A program made the position numbers and the translations under genes. The notes beneath the pieces were generated by a model, which was given only the letters and a program-made list of their open reading frames with translations, was not told the origin of the DNA and made no database searches. From assembly GCF_000423565.1 (NCBI RefSeq), contig NZ_AUIF01000010.1, forward strand, positions 124,001-188,000: a DNA stretch of 64,000 bases. Reading direction: 5' to 3'. Source of the stretch: Runella zeae DSM 19591 (GTDB lineage Bacteria > Bacteroidota > Bacteroidia > Cytophagales > Spirosomataceae). Below, piece after piece: positions 33,469-42,468 of this stretch (position 1 is the stretch's first letter; each line of letters opens with the position of its first letter).

Positions 33469-34464
33469 CTACTCTACCTCCACAAAATGCTTCTGATTTT
33501 TGGCGAGGTTGTGAATACTCCAATCAATATCCTTTTTGAATGCCTTGGTACGCACATGGCACTCCGCCACCCGGCAATACTTGCAGCAAGCTGGCAAGCA
33601 AGGGTCGGCATGAATAAAAAGCTCTACATTTCCTTCGGCGTCAGCTTCGAGTGCATCTTCAAATTCGTGTACCGCTTCATGTACTTGTTTTAAATCCCAA
33701 TAATAAGGCAAAGTCAAGTGGCAATCGATGTGCAAATCAGAACCATACTTCTGAATGCGCATATTGTGCACGTCTATCCAATACTCCTTTTTGTGATCTT
33801 TGATTAGCTCTACTATGTGCTCCATCAATTCGGGGTCGGTTTCGTCCATGAGGGCTGCCGCCGACCGCCTTATAAGCTTAAATCCATTATAAAATATAAT
33901 CATCGACAATACAAGCGAAGCAGCACTATCTATCCATTGCAGTCCTGTGAGCATCAAAAGTCCTAATCCTACCAAAATCAAGACACTACTTATGCTGTCG
34001 GTCATGAGGTGTTTGCCGTCCGCAATCAGCGCTTCCGAACGGGTCTGCTTGCCTACTTTTTGAAGATAATAACCCACTCCACCGTTAAGAACCACCGTTA
34101 ACAAAATAAGCCAAACACCCCAATCTAAGTGCTGAATAGGCTGGGGATGAATAAAATGTTGGATAGCTTCGACCGCAATCCAAACGCCCGCAATGATAAT
34201 CAAAGCCCCTTCAAAACCCGAAGAAAAATATTCGATTTTACCGTGCCCATAGGGATGGTCGTGGTCTTTGGGCTGAGATGAAAGATAGATACTATAAAAA
34301 GCAAAACCACTCGCAATAACGTTGATAATAGATTCTAAAGCATCACTCAATATGGCGTTGGAATGAGTCAGATAATAGGCCCCAAACTTAATAATCATCA
34401 AGACAATACTTAGAGTAAGGGAAACGATTATCCAACGAAATTTAGATTTTTGGCTAACTTGCAC
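33469..34464 (-). CDS. Cation diffusion facilitator (metal exporter)
   Basis: This 331-residue CDF protein exports Zn, Fe, Mn or related ions in exchange for protons. It has about six membrane helices. The conserved acidic sites are NAILSDALESIIN in helix 2 and LIADGKHLMTDSISS in helix 5, and the loop HPYGHGKIEYFSSG is typical. The cytoplasmic C-terminal domain ends in a cluster CLPACCKYCRVAECHVR (about 291-307) with five Cys and one His, which probably binds metal as a sensor. The metal is not certain. A promoter candidate precedes it in the divergent region. Confidence 0.9.
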   Translation of the reverse strand: MQVSQKSKFRWIIVSLTLSIVLMIIKFGAYYLTHSNAILSDALESIINVIASGFAFYSIYLSSQPKDHDHPYGHGKIEYFSSGFEGALIIIAGVWIAVEAIQHFIHPQPIQHLDWGVWLILLTVVLNGGVGYYLQKVGKQTRSEALIADGKHLMTDSISSVLILVGLGLLMLTGLQWIDSAASLVLSMIIFYNGFKLIRRSAAALMDETDPELMEHIVELIKDHKKEYWIDVHNMRIQKYGSDLHIDCHLTLPYYWDLKQVHEAVHEFEDALEADAEGNVELFIHADPCLPACCKYCRVAECHVRTKAFKKDIDWSIHNLAKNQKHFVEVE

Positions 34465-34490
34465 AGCTTTTCAAGTGGGGTGATGAAGCC

Positions 34491-34517
34491 CAAAGTTACG
34501 AAGTTATTTAGAAGCAA
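34491..34517 (-). promoter_or_regulatory. Candidate promoter for the CDF gene
   Basis: On the minus strand TTG at 34517-34515 and TAACTTTG at 34498-34491 are 16 bases apart, one or two short of the usual spacing. The -7 box ends 26 bases before the ATG. Confidence 0.5.
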
Positions 34518-34535
34518 TTACTCATTTTTACGATT

Positions 34536-35093
34536 ATGTCATTACCTTTTGACCATACCAATCCTTGGAAAACCCTGACTTCCAATGTAGTATATGACAA
34601 TAAGTGGATTCAAGTCCGACACGAAGAAGTACTCAATCCCAGTGGGGGTCCGGGGATTTATGGCGTAGTTCACTATAAAAACAAGGCCATTGGAGTAATC
34701 CCTATCGACGATCAAGGTTATACTTATTTGGTAGGCCAATATCGCTATCCATTAGAAGAATATTCGTGGGAAATCCCCGAAGGAGGCGGCCCCATGAACG
34801 AAGACCCGCTCGAAGGGGCCAAACGGGAGCTTTTGGAAGAAACGGGCTTAGTGGCCGCCAAATGGACCAAAATCGCCCGTGTACACCTTTCCAATTCCGT
34901 AGGCGATGAGGAAGGTTTTTTGTACATAGCCGAAGACCTCACCCAAGCCCAACAACAGCCCGAAGATACCGAGCAGCTCCATGTAGCTCGTATCCCTCTC
35001 CAAGAAGCCATTGAGATGGTGATGCGCTCCGAAATCACCGATTCGTTGAGTGTCATGGGTTTGCTAAAAGTAGCCCGTTTGAGAGGAATTTAA
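34536..35093 (+). CDS. Nudix hydrolase, ADP-ribose pyrophosphatase-like
   Basis: This 185-residue protein carries a complete Nudix box, GGPMNEDPLEGAKRELLEE followed by TGL (about 87-109), which binds Mg and hydrolyses nucleoside diphosphate derivatives. The preceding LVGQYRYPLEEYSWEIPEGG is typical of the ADP-ribose/NDP-sugar subgroup. It probably clears ADP-ribose or a similar metabolite in the cytoplasm. A LysE-type exporter gene starts 24 bases downstream and is likely co-transcribed, without an evident functional link. Confidence 0.9.
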   Translation: MSLPFDHTNPWKTLTSNVVYDNKWIQVRHEEVLNPSGGPGIYGVVHYKNKAIGVIPIDDQGYTYLVGQYRYPLEEYSWEIPEGGGPMNEDPLEGAKRELLEETGLVAAKWTKIARVHLSNSVGDEEGFLYIAEDLTQAQQQPEDTEQLHVARIPLQEAIEMVMRSEITDSLSVMGLLKVARLRGI

Positions 35094-35117
35094 TGTTTTT
35101 AATGATAAACCTATAGC

Positions 35118-35744
35118 ATGTTTTTAGCCGCTTTATATGGTCTCATTGCTGGGATTTTGTTATGTCTTACTTTTGGGACTGTTTTTTTTGCATTGATTCA
35201 AACTAGCATCGAACGAGGCTACCGGAGCGGCGTCCAAATCGCCTTGGGAGTAGTAGCAAGCGATGCATTTTTTATATTTACCGCTATTTTTGGAACCTCT
35301 TTTTTACCTCAAATCAGTCATTTTGATAAGTGGGTTAGTGCCATAGGGATTGTCTTTTTGGTAATATTGGGTATCAAAAATTTCTTTAAAATCCCCTCTT
35401 TAGAGCCCAAACCTCACAGCGACGACCGTAGCCGTCGCCGCTCCCATCTCAAATATTTTTTCAAAGGAGTAGCCCTCAATGCCCTCAATCCCGTCAATTT
35501 TATGTCGTGGGCGGCCATTGCTACTTATCTCCGTACCAAAGGCCGCTACGACCTGAGCGAAATGATTTTGTTTTTTGGAATGAGTCTCATAGGCGTAGGC
35601 GGTACCGAATCTGCACTTGCTGTTTATGCGCACCGCCTGCGGGGAATGATTACGGTCAAAGTGATTCACTATATCAACATCGCCACGGGCCTAGTATTTA
35701 TTATTGTGGCGCTCAAGCTACTATGGGATGGATTTCTGAAATAG
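35118..35744 (+). CDS. LysE/RhtB-family exporter
   Basis: This 208-residue inner-membrane protein has about six hydrophobic segments. The family's early glycine-rich stretch is seen as LYGLIAGILLCLTFGTVFFA, with GVVASDAFFIFTAIFG following. Family members export amino acids or small metabolites. The charged loop KPHSDDRSRRRSHLKYF lies mid-protein. NALNPVNFMSW is the typical second-half motif. The substrate is unknown. It ends three bases from the stop of the convergent hydrolase gene. Confidence 0.85.
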   Translation: MFLAALYGLIAGILLCLTFGTVFFALIQTSIERGYRSGVQIALGVVASDAFFIFTAIFGTSFLPQISHFDKWVSAIGIVFLVILGIKNFFKIPSLEPKPHSDDRSRRRSHLKYFFKGVALNALNPVNFMSWAAIATYLRTKGRYDLSEMILFFGMSLIGVGGTESALAVYAHRLRGMITVKVIHYINIATGLVFIIVALKLLWDGFLK

Positions 35745-35747
35745 CTT

Positions 35748-37124
35748 TTACTGTTTTTTGAGCCAATCCGTAATGAGGTCTAACGCTTCCGTTGAAAAGG
35801 TTTCTTCCAAAAGGCCATATTCGGCAACGGTACATTTTTGGCATTTCTGAAAGAGGTGATTGAGCCCGGCCAGCGCTACTATTTTAAAGTTTTTGTTGCC
35901 AGCCGCTTGCAGCCCTTTCTCAAACCCTGCTAAGTTTTCTTTGGCCGACACTTGCAAATCACTGCCGCCATTGAGTGCCAATACCGGAATTTTGAGCTGG
36001 GTCAAAACGGGCTGTGGGTCGTATTTTAAAAAATAACGATACCATTTGGAATTGAGCGTGTCAAATTGCCGAGTTACTGATTTTTTACCTATTTCGCTCT
36101 TAAATCCCATTTGCCCTAGCACTGCGTCGGGTTGTTTTTGGAGCCAATTATCGAAAGCGATTTGCAAGCTATCTTTGAGGTCATTTTCTAAAGAATTACG
36201 AAGTATTACATCATACAAGGCCGAATTGAGCGACCGATAATGTTCCCTAAAAGCCTCTCCCACTCCTGTTTTTTTCAACATATCATCGTTTTGTTGGAGC
36301 AATAAATCATACCCTTTCACTCCCACTCCCGCCAATGATACCATAAAAGCCACTTGCTTGGATTCTTGCGCTACCATAGGCGCAATCACTCCTCCCTCAC
36401 TATGTCCTATCAAGCCTATTTTTCGGGGATTTACTTCTTTGCGAGTCTTGAGATAGGCCATAGCCGCAAGCACATCTTTGGCATAATCAGCCGACGTACC
36501 TACAGCCCCTGTGGTTTGCCCCACGCCTCTATCATCGACCCTCAAAACTGCAAATCCGTTGCGACTTAGATGGTCGGCAAGTACCCAAAAAGGCTTATGC
36601 CCAAAGATAGTTTCGTCGCGGTCTTGCTGTCCCGACCCACTTATCAAAATCACCGTAGTTAAGGGATGATTGATAGACGGGTAAGTAAAAGTTCCACCAA
36701 ACGTAATTGATTTGTCAACATTCGTAAATTTTACGTCTTCTACCGCGTAGGGATAAGGAGCAACAGGATGCTGCGGACGCTTCAAAAAAGACAAACTAGC
36801 CACTTTTTGAAGTTTGAGTGGCATTCCATAGCCATTTTGTTTCCAGCTTCCTTCAAAAGTATTATCGCTTATTTTTCCCGTCAATACTGTATTAAAAGCC
36901 TTTAAATCAGCAATCAAACTATCATTTCGGAAAACAGGGCTTTGAATATCATGCGCAAACACCCCCTGCTCAGGAATATAAAGGAGAGCCTCCCCATTAG
37001 CTGCATTAAGCTCCAACCCCACTTTCAGCGTAGTTAGCGTTCCTTCGTATAGCTCTTGAGAAGAGGCCGACCAACTCACTAAAAATGTGAGGAGGAGAAA
37101 ATAATATTTGAATTTAGAGTTCAT
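35748..37124 (-). CDS. Secreted alpha/beta hydrolase
   Basis: ATG 37124 gives a 458-residue protein with signal peptide YYFLLLTFLVSWSASSQ; a frame to 37148 is less likely. After an N-terminal beta-rich region of about 130 residues comes an alpha/beta hydrolase fold. The nucleophile is in GLIGHSEGGVIAP, the oxyanion region is ILISGSGQQDRDE, a probable acid is in LNGGSDLQV and a probable His in LAGLNHLF. It is likely a periplasmic or surface-exposed esterase or peptidase-like enzyme. The substrate is unknown. The sdpI-like gene starts upstream with a 26-base gap. Confidence 0.86.
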   Translation of the reverse strand: MNSKFKYYFLLLTFLVSWSASSQELYEGTLTTLKVGLELNAANGEALLYIPEQGVFAHDIQSPVFRNDSLIADLKAFNTVLTGKISDNTFEGSWKQNGYGMPLKLQKVASLSFLKRPQHPVAPYPYAVEDVKFTNVDKSITFGGTFTYPSINHPLTTVILISGSGQQDRDETIFGHKPFWVLADHLSRNGFAVLRVDDRGVGQTTGAVGTSADYAKDVLAAMAYLKTRKEVNPRKIGLIGHSEGGVIAPMVAQESKQVAFMVSLAGVGVKGYDLLLQQNDDMLKKTGVGEAFREHYRSLNSALYDVILRNSLENDLKDSLQIAFDNWLQKQPDAVLGQMGFKSEIGKKSVTRQFDTLNSKWYRYFLKYDPQPVLTQLKIPVLALNGGSDLQVSAKENLAGFEKGLQAAGNKNFKIVALAGLNHLFQKCQKCTVAEYGLLEETFSTEALDLITDWLKKQ

Positions 37125-37150
37125 GAGTACGACATTTGAATGAATCAAGT

Positions 37151-37798
37151 TTAATTACTTTTCTCTTGGCGGTATACCACATACGAATAAATCAACAAAC
37201 CAAACGTAGTCAGCATCGTAAGGCCTACTGTCCAGACAATCTTCCAAACTCCAGGTAGCCATACCACCACTAACGCCCCTACAATACCGATGGCAAAAAA
37301 TAGACGAGCGCCCGTTTGATGGGTTTTGCGCCAAACCGATTCGCTCTCTAAAGTCCAAGGGGTACGTATTCCTACAAAATAGTTTGATTTGATATTGTTG
37401 AGATAATTGCCGATTCCTGCCAACAACAAAAACACCCCGACAAATATCAAGTTAATGAACAGTTCGTCGGTTACTCTTTGGATAGCCGACCGAATTACCA
37501 ACACGTGTACAGCACTCAAAAAAGTTAGAATAAGTAATATAAGTTTAGGATAGTGCTTCGAAAGCTGAGCTTGGTCGAGGCGAGGATCTATTTTAGGAAC
37601 ATATTTCATAAAAAAATACATCCCAACCGAAATCGCACTCAAAATCATCAACGTCCATTTTGGCCCAAATCCATCAGGCTCGCCACTCGGCCCAAAATGA
37701 GTCGGGACTATAGCGGGCAGCTGATTCCAGACAAAAGCCAAATACACAAGAGGGGCAGCAATTACACCCCAAGTCCAAAGGGCAAGGTTCTTTTTCAT
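37151..37798 (-). CDS. sdpI: SdpI-family immunity-like membrane protein
   Basis: This 215-residue membrane protein has about six hydrophobic segments. An N-terminal DUF1648-type part contains VPTHFGPSGEPDGFGPKW. The SdpI core is NYLNNIKSNYFVGIRTPWTL followed by SESVWRKTHQTGARLFF. In Bacillus, SdpI protects against the SdpC toxin and sequesters the repressor SdpR. Here it overlaps an ArsR-type gene by ATGA, the same sdpRI arrangement. No SdpABC-like genes are visible, so the native role may be general envelope stress or defence against foreign toxins. Confidence 0.86.
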   Translation of the reverse strand: MKKNLALWTWGVIAAPLVYLAFVWNQLPAIVPTHFGPSGEPDGFGPKWTLMILSAISVGMYFFMKYVPKIDPRLDQAQLSKHYPKLILLILTFLSAVHVLVIRSAIQRVTDELFINLIFVGVFLLLAGIGNYLNNIKSNYFVGIRTPWTLESESVWRKTHQTGARLFFAIGIVGALVVVWLPGVWKIVWTVGLTMLTTFGLLIYSYVVYRQEKSN

Positions 37799-38052
37799 GA
37801 TTGTTTGAGGTTAAAAATCCAAGACATTAATTCATCTAAAACAGTAGTGTTCAAGCTATAATAAATAAATTGCCCACGTTTGTCGGCCACCACTAACGCC
37901 GCTTGTTTGAGCAAATCCAAATGATGCGAGATACTGGGTTTAGTCATTTCAAAACGTTCGGCAATCTCGCCTGCGGTCAGGTCTCCCTCACGCAGTATTT
38001 CTAGGATTTGGCGGCGGGTTGGGTCATTCAATGCCCGAAAAAGTGTATTCAT
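37795..38052 (-). CDS. sdpR: ArsR/SdpR-type transcriptional repressor
   Basis: ATG 38052 gives an 85-residue winged-helix protein starting MNTLFRALNDPTRRQILEIL. The recognition helix is in EMTKPSISHHLDLLKQA and the wing is KRGQFIYYSL. It lacks the Cys metal motif of classical ArsR proteins, as expected for SdpR. It is the first gene of the pair and overlaps sdpI by four bases. The frame is open 24 codons further upstream, but that part covers the palindromes that probably form the operator. Confidence 0.85.
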   Translation of the reverse strand: MNTLFRALNDPTRRQILEILREGDLTAGEIAERFEMTKPSISHHLDLLKQAALVVADKRGQFIYYSLNTTVLDELMSWIFNLKQS

Positions 38053-38063
38053 TTTATTTAAGT

Positions 38064-38107
38064 ATTTAGACAAATATCTAATTATTGATTTGAAAAATTC
38101 AATAATT
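38064..38107. promoter_or_regulatory. Two palindromes before sdpR, candidate autoregulatory operator
   Basis: TTAGA-N6-TCTAA (38066-38081) and AATTATTGA-N10-TCAATAATT (38080-38107) lie side by side within 60 bases upstream of the sdpR ATG. ArsR-type dimers bind such A+T-rich inverted repeats, so autorepression is a reasonable inference. Confidence 0.5.
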
Positions 38108-38228
38108 TTTAGGTAATTGGTCAAAAGGAATGTTGAAAGGCCGATTATTAACTATTTTTAACAAACTGCTCGCACTAATCACTTGCCAGTCGCGTTATTG
38201 GGCGAGAGAGTAATTACTCCTTTTGACC

Positions 38229-39497
38229 ATGAAACGAATTTTCTATTCATTTGCCATTTCTTGCCTGATGGTCGTTGGGGCTTTTTCCCAAAAAATCACG
38301 ACTCTTAGTCCTTACGTAGAGCGGCAATCTCAGGCTTATGTAACTATCACTAAAGTAGAACTCACTGATAGTTACACCATTATGCATTTCACCTACAAAA
38401 ATACGCGCAGTATTTCTAATCGCCGAGGTGGCCGAGATATGGAAGAACTTTACAAAGTTTTTCCTGAGTTTAGGGGTTTGATGGAACGAGGCACTTCTAC
38501 TGAGTGGATACATATCGACCCACGCAGTCGTCTCTACAAACCCGGTGATGCCACCAAAAAATTTCGGTTTGTAAGAGCTGAAGGGATTCCTATTAGTCCT
38601 GATACTTTGGTAGTCAAGCCCGGGATGGAAGTAAAATTTAGGGTTTATTTTCGACGTCTTGACCCCGGTATTGAAGTTTTTGATATGTTTGAAGGCGATG
38701 ACCGTGGCTCTCAGCAGTTTTGGAATTTTTATGGAATTCACATCCGAAACCCCAAAACGCCCCCTCCTGCCACGCCCAAACCCCAACCCGAAGCTAAAAA
38801 AGAAGAACCACCTGTAGTGGTGGAAAAGCCACAAACTACTCCTCCACCGCCTGCTGTCGAAACACCCGCCCTAACTTTAGTGACGGTAAAAGGAAACATC
38901 ATAGATGCCAAAACCAAAACTCCGATTGCAGCTAAAATTAGCTATATAGTTCCAAGTGAAAACAACGGGCTAGACTCTATGCAACTATCGGCAAGTTCGG
39001 GGAAATTCAAAATCAGCTTGGATGCGGGCAACAAATATGCTTATTCTGCGTCTGCCAAAGGGTATTTCCCGGCCAATGGAGCTTTTGATTTGACTCAAAC
39101 CAAAGGAGGCCAAGAAATAAGCAACGATATTTTGTTGACTCCGATTGCAGTAGGTGAAGCGATTACACTCAACAATATTTATTTTGATGTCGCAAAGTAT
39201 GACCTTCTTCCTGCCTCTTCTGCTGAGCTTAACAATTTGTTGGGGTTGATGAAGGAAAATCCAAATATGGAAATCAGAGTAGAAGGGCACACTGACAATC
39301 TTGGAGATTTTGACAAAAATGTGGAACTTTCCCAAAATCGTGCCAACGCCGTCAAAAAATATTTGGTGAGTAAAGGAATCGATTCAAGCCGCATAGAAGC
39401 GCGAGGCTTGGGGCCAACGCGCCCCGTCACAAAAGGCAATTCGGAAAGCGAGCGTCAACGCAATCGTAGGGTCGAATTTGTCATTATCAAAATGTAG
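38229..39497 (+). CDS. OmpA-family outer-membrane protein
   Basis: This 422-residue protein starts at ATG 38229 with a signal peptide (FAISCLMVVGAFSQ). The N-terminal domain (about 20-170) is of unknown type. A Pro/Lys-rich linker follows at about 178-212, then a carboxypeptidase-regulatory-like fold near 220-300 (VTVKGNIIDAKTKTPIAA). The OmpA-like peptidoglycan-binding domain occupies about 310-422, with IYFDVAKYDLLPAS, VEGHTDNLG and LSQNRANAVKKYL. It probably anchors the outer membrane to peptidoglycan. There is no beta-barrel of the classical OmpA kind. Confidence 0.88.
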   Translation: MKRIFYSFAISCLMVVGAFSQKITTLSPYVERQSQAYVTITKVELTDSYTIMHFTYKNTRSISNRRGGRDMEELYKVFPEFRGLMERGTSTEWIHIDPRSRLYKPGDATKKFRFVRAEGIPISPDTLVVKPGMEVKFRVYFRRLDPGIEVFDMFEGDDRGSQQFWNFYGIHIRNPKTPPPATPKPQPEAKKEEPPVVVEKPQTTPPPPAVETPALTLVTVKGNIIDAKTKTPIAAKISYIVPSENNGLDSMQLSASSGKFKISLDAGNKYAYSASAKGYFPANGAFDLTQTKGGQEISNDILLTPIAVGEAITLNNIYFDVAKYDLLPASSAELNNLLGLMKENPNMEIRVEGHTDNLGDFDKNVELSQNRANAVKKYLVSKGIDSSRIEARGLGPTRPVTKGNSESERQRNRRVEFVIIKM

Positions 39498-39592
39498 TTT
39501 TTATAATCTTAAAATAGATTTTTCGTAGACATAAGGTATGATTTTTGTAAGTCAAAATTTAAAATGCGCTTAATATCAAAGAATTCACTCCA

Positions 39593-39600
39593 TAATTTTG
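39593..39600 (+). promoter_or_regulatory. Candidate -7 box for the CBS gene
   Basis: TAATTTTG matches TAnnTTTG and ends 49 bases before the ATG at 39650. No matching upstream TTG is seen at the usual distance. Confidence 0.35.
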
Positions 39601-39649
39601 GAAACTTTAAATAACTTTTCTAAGTTTTCAAAAAAAACACTTATCACCC

Positions 39650-40318
39650 ATGCTTGCCGAAGAACTCATCAACCCTACCACCCCGATACTGAGACCATTT
39701 GACTCAGTAGGGCAAGCCGTTGACTTAATGGACGAATACGGTACAAGACAGCTCGCTTTAGTAGATGAAGAAATCTACAAAGGCTTGCTAAGTGAGGATA
39801 CTTTGTTAAACCTTCTTGACGATACACAAACACTTTCGGAGCTAAACTTACCTCCTAATCCTATCCATGCCAATCTATTTCAGCATATCTATGAAGTGAT
39901 AGGAATTGCAAATCGATATCAGCTTGATACAGTACCCGTCTTGGACGAAGACAATCTATACGCGGGTACTATTCTGGTCAGTGATATGATGGCTAAGTTT
40001 GCCACGTTACTTGGTAGCCAAGAGACAGGGGCTATTGTAGTTCTGAAAATGGCCAACCGCGACTATTCATTGACCGACATTAGCCGACTTGTTGAATCAA
40101 ATAATACTAAAATTATAAGCACTTATTTTTCTGGTTCAGAATACGGCTCACTCGACCAAGCTACCCTAACCCTTAAGCTCAACCACTCCGAAGTTTCGGC
40201 AGTAGTAGCTACACTCGAACGTTTTGGGTACACCGTCGAAAACGTATTTGGAAGTACTCCTTTTGATAGTCCAGATCGTCATCGGTTGGATTTATTGATG
40301 AGATATTTAGAAACCTAG
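39650..40318 (+). CDS. CBS-domain protein with C-terminal ACT-like region
   Basis: This 222-residue cytoplasmic protein has two CBS motifs in the first 130 residues (ILRPFDSVGQAVDLMDEYGT and HIYEVIGIANRYQLDTVPVL). The C-terminal part, from GAIVVLKMANRDYSLTDISR onwards, is of ACT type. CBS pairs bind adenosyl nucleotides and regulate partner proteins. In Bacteroidota this gene is commonly found just upstream of nadK, as here, but its role is not established. Confidence 0.85.
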   Translation: MLAEELINPTTPILRPFDSVGQAVDLMDEYGTRQLALVDEEIYKGLLSEDTLLNLLDDTQTLSELNLPPNPIHANLFQHIYEVIGIANRYQLDTVPVLDEDNLYAGTILVSDMMAKFATLLGSQETGAIVVLKMANRDYSLTDISRLVESNNTKIISTYFSGSEYGSLDQATLTLKLNHSEVSAVVATLERFGYTVENVFGSTPFDSPDRHRLDLLMRYLET

Positions 40319-40435
40319 CCGCTCAAGGAGCTTTTTCTTTTGTATCAGGCCACAACAAGTTTTTTTAGTTTTATCATTTTAATACCCAATGGCTGTTCTA
40401 AAGAGTCTTTTGCGAGGAGATTGTGCGCAAACGCA

Positions 40436-40464
40436 TTGTTTGAAAGAGTAATATCATACCTTTG
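40436..40464 (+). promoter_or_regulatory. Promoter for nadK
   Basis: TTG at 40436-40438 and TACCTTTG at 40457-40464 are separated by 18 bases, a full match to the Bacteroidota form. The ATG follows 29 bases later. Confidence 0.7.
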
Positions 40465-40493
40465 CGTCCAAATCTATCCCCGAAGCGATAAAG

Positions 40494-41369
40494 ATGAAAA
40501 TCGCCATTCATGGACGTAATTTTGCCTTAGAGACGGCACCTTTTGTACAAACCCTGTTTGATAATCTCCATCAAAAACAGGTCGAAGTTTCGATTTCGTC
40601 TTCGTTTTATTCATTTCTTCAAAGCGTAGGTATTAACTCCTATTCTAAAAAAACCTATCTTCACCCCCACGGAGCGCCCGACACTGATTTTATCTTTAGT
40701 ATCGGGGGAGATGGTACTTTGCTTGAATGTGTCATGCAGGCTCGTTCTCGTCAAATTCCTATTCTGGGCTTCAATACGGGGCGTTTGGGTTTTTTGGCTA
40801 CGGTATCACCCGCTAGTATCCAAAAAGCCCTTGAATCTTTTTTTGATCAACAATTTCAAATCGAAGATCGCACTCTTGTGAGCCTGCATTCAAGCGCAGA
40901 TTTGTTTGAAGATTACAATTTTGCCCTCAATGACTTTACCATTACCAAAACCGATACGTCATCAATGATTACCGTTCATGCGTATCTAGATGGGGAATTT
41001 CTCAACTCCTATTGGTCTGATGGTCTGATTGTGTCTACTCCTACTGGTTCTACAGGCTATTCGTTAAGCTGTGGAGGGCCGGTGGTATTACCGACCAACA
41101 ACATTTTCATTATCACCCCTATTAGCCCTCACAATCTCAACGTGCGCCCCATGATTATCCCTGATGCTAGTAAATTAAGTTTTAGGGTAGAAAGTCGTAG
41201 CAGCAATTTTCTGGTATCTCTTGATTCTCGCTTCCGAATCGTAGACGAAACTGTGACCTTGATGGTAAAAAGAGAAAATTTCAATGCCCGTCTGGTCAAA
41301 CTCAACCAAGATAACTTTGTGGAGACATTACGTACAAAACTACATTGGGGTTTGGATGCCCGAAATTAA
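40494..41369 (+). CDS. nadK: NAD kinase
   Basis: This 291-residue enzyme phosphorylates NAD to NADP with ATP or polyphosphate. The catalytic motif is FSIGGDGTLLECV (about 64-76), with GFNTGRLGFLATV following. The NAD-binding part is DGLIVSTPTGSTGYSLSCGGP (about 178-198). Length and motif order are standard. It has its own promoter and lies between the CBS gene and two PorG-like genes, the usual Bacteroidota order. However, uppS and bamA, which normally follow, are about 20 kb away. Confidence 0.95.
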   Translation: MKIAIHGRNFALETAPFVQTLFDNLHQKQVEVSISSSFYSFLQSVGINSYSKKTYLHPHGAPDTDFIFSIGGDGTLLECVMQARSRQIPILGFNTGRLGFLATVSPASIQKALESFFDQQFQIEDRTLVSLHSSADLFEDYNFALNDFTITKTDTSSMITVHAYLDGEFLNSYWSDGLIVSTPTGSTGYSLSCGGPVVLPTNNIFIITPISPHNLNVRPMIIPDASKLSFRVESRSSNFLVSLDSRFRIVDETVTLMVKRENFNARLVKLNQDNFVETLRTKLHWGLDARN

Positions 41370-41456
41370 TTCTCGGCGCAATTTTTGTAGGGGTATTCAA
41401 TAAATGTGTTCATTTATGCGTTGAAAGCAAAAGTCACGCATCAATCAGTAAAGCGA

Positions 41457-42440
41457 ATGAAAGTCAAAGTATTTTTAGGTTCTGTGTTGTTTACGCTACT
41501 ATTGACGTACACGTCCGAAGCCCAGCGCCGTCGACGAAATCTTTTTGAACAATATTCTACCGTCAATTTTGGTATAGGTACGGCTTCGTATATGGGCGAA
41601 CTTGCGCCTTATCGCACTCCCGTTAGGACTGTATTTAAGATGATGCGTTGGAATGTAAATGCGGGCTATACCAGGCATTTTACACCTCATTTGGCAGCTC
41701 GGCTAGGTCTTACGTGGGCACGTATTGCGGGAGATGACGAATACTACAATCGAGGAGGAGAGCCCCACCCTAGTTTTTATGTACGCAACTTACATTTCCG
41801 TAACGATGTTAAAGAACTCAGCTTAGTGGGTATCTATAAACTCAGAGGGGATGGCCGTAGCCCTAATCGACGAGCTACTTTTACGCCTTATTTGTTTGGT
41901 GGAATCGCTGTCGCGGCGCATAATCCTAAAGCCAAAAGCCCTAAAGAAGCACCTTTTAATAATGAGTGGGTCGCCCTCCAACCATTAGGTACCGAAGGAC
42001 AAGGACAGCCTGGCTATGCCAAGCCGTACTCATTGGTCACATACTCTATTCCTTTTGGGTTAGGGTTTTCGTGGAAATACAACGAGCACTGGAACATCAG
42101 TTTTGAAGGCGGGTTTCGCTTCAGTGGTTCTGATTATCTTGATGATATAGGTGGTCTATATCCAGATCCTAATGTCCTCAAAAACGACTTGGCTCGTGCC
42201 ATGTCAAATCGTACCTTAGAGCGTGTATCAGCACGTACCGGCAAAGATCGTACTGAAATGGTGAGGAGAATCACCCAACCAAATGCTGACCCCTCAGTCG
42301 ATCCTTTTGCCGAACCTTTAGGTGGGTATCAACAAGGTGATTATAGAGGTAGTTCTTCTCGCAAAGATCAATATCTTTTGTCTAGTATTACGGTTAGCTA
42401 CGTGATACCGAGTAAAATAAAGTGTCCTCCTATTCGTTGA
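41457..42440 (+). CDS. DUF6089 (PorG-like) outer-membrane protein, copy 1
   Basis: ATG 41457 gives a 327-residue protein with signal peptide VFLGSVLFTLLLTYTSEAQ. It is a predicted eight-strand outer-membrane barrel: TVNFGIGTASYMGELAP opens it, PYLFGGIAVAAHNPKAK is central and SGSDYLDDIGGLYPDP is near the end. PorG, the related protein in Porphyromonas, is part of the type IX secretion machine. A link to that system here is inferred from family and position. It is longer than copy 2 because of an extra polar region near 250-300. Confidence 0.83.
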   Translation: MKVKVFLGSVLFTLLLTYTSEAQRRRRNLFEQYSTVNFGIGTASYMGELAPYRTPVRTVFKMMRWNVNAGYTRHFTPHLAARLGLTWARIAGDDEYYNRGGEPHPSFYVRNLHFRNDVKELSLVGIYKLRGDGRSPNRRATFTPYLFGGIAVAAHNPKAKSPKEAPFNNEWVALQPLGTEGQGQPGYAKPYSLVTYSIPFGLGFSWKYNEHWNISFEGGFRFSGSDYLDDIGGLYPDPNVLKNDLARAMSNRTLERVSARTGKDRTEMVRRITQPNADPSVDPFAEPLGGYQQGDYRGSSSRKDQYLLSSITVSYVIPSKIKCPPIR

Positions 42441-42468
42441 TAATCACCAAAAGAGACGAGATAAAACC

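Noticed and set aside
38247-38834. 195-codon open frame antisense to the OmpA-family gene
   Set aside because: The plus-strand protein has a signal peptide and an OmpA-like domain. The antisense product shows no coherent domain.
40321-40342. GCTC-AAG-GAGC hairpin before a T-run after the CBS gene
   Set aside because: The stem has only four pairs with a three-base loop. It might terminate weakly but is not supported enough to list.
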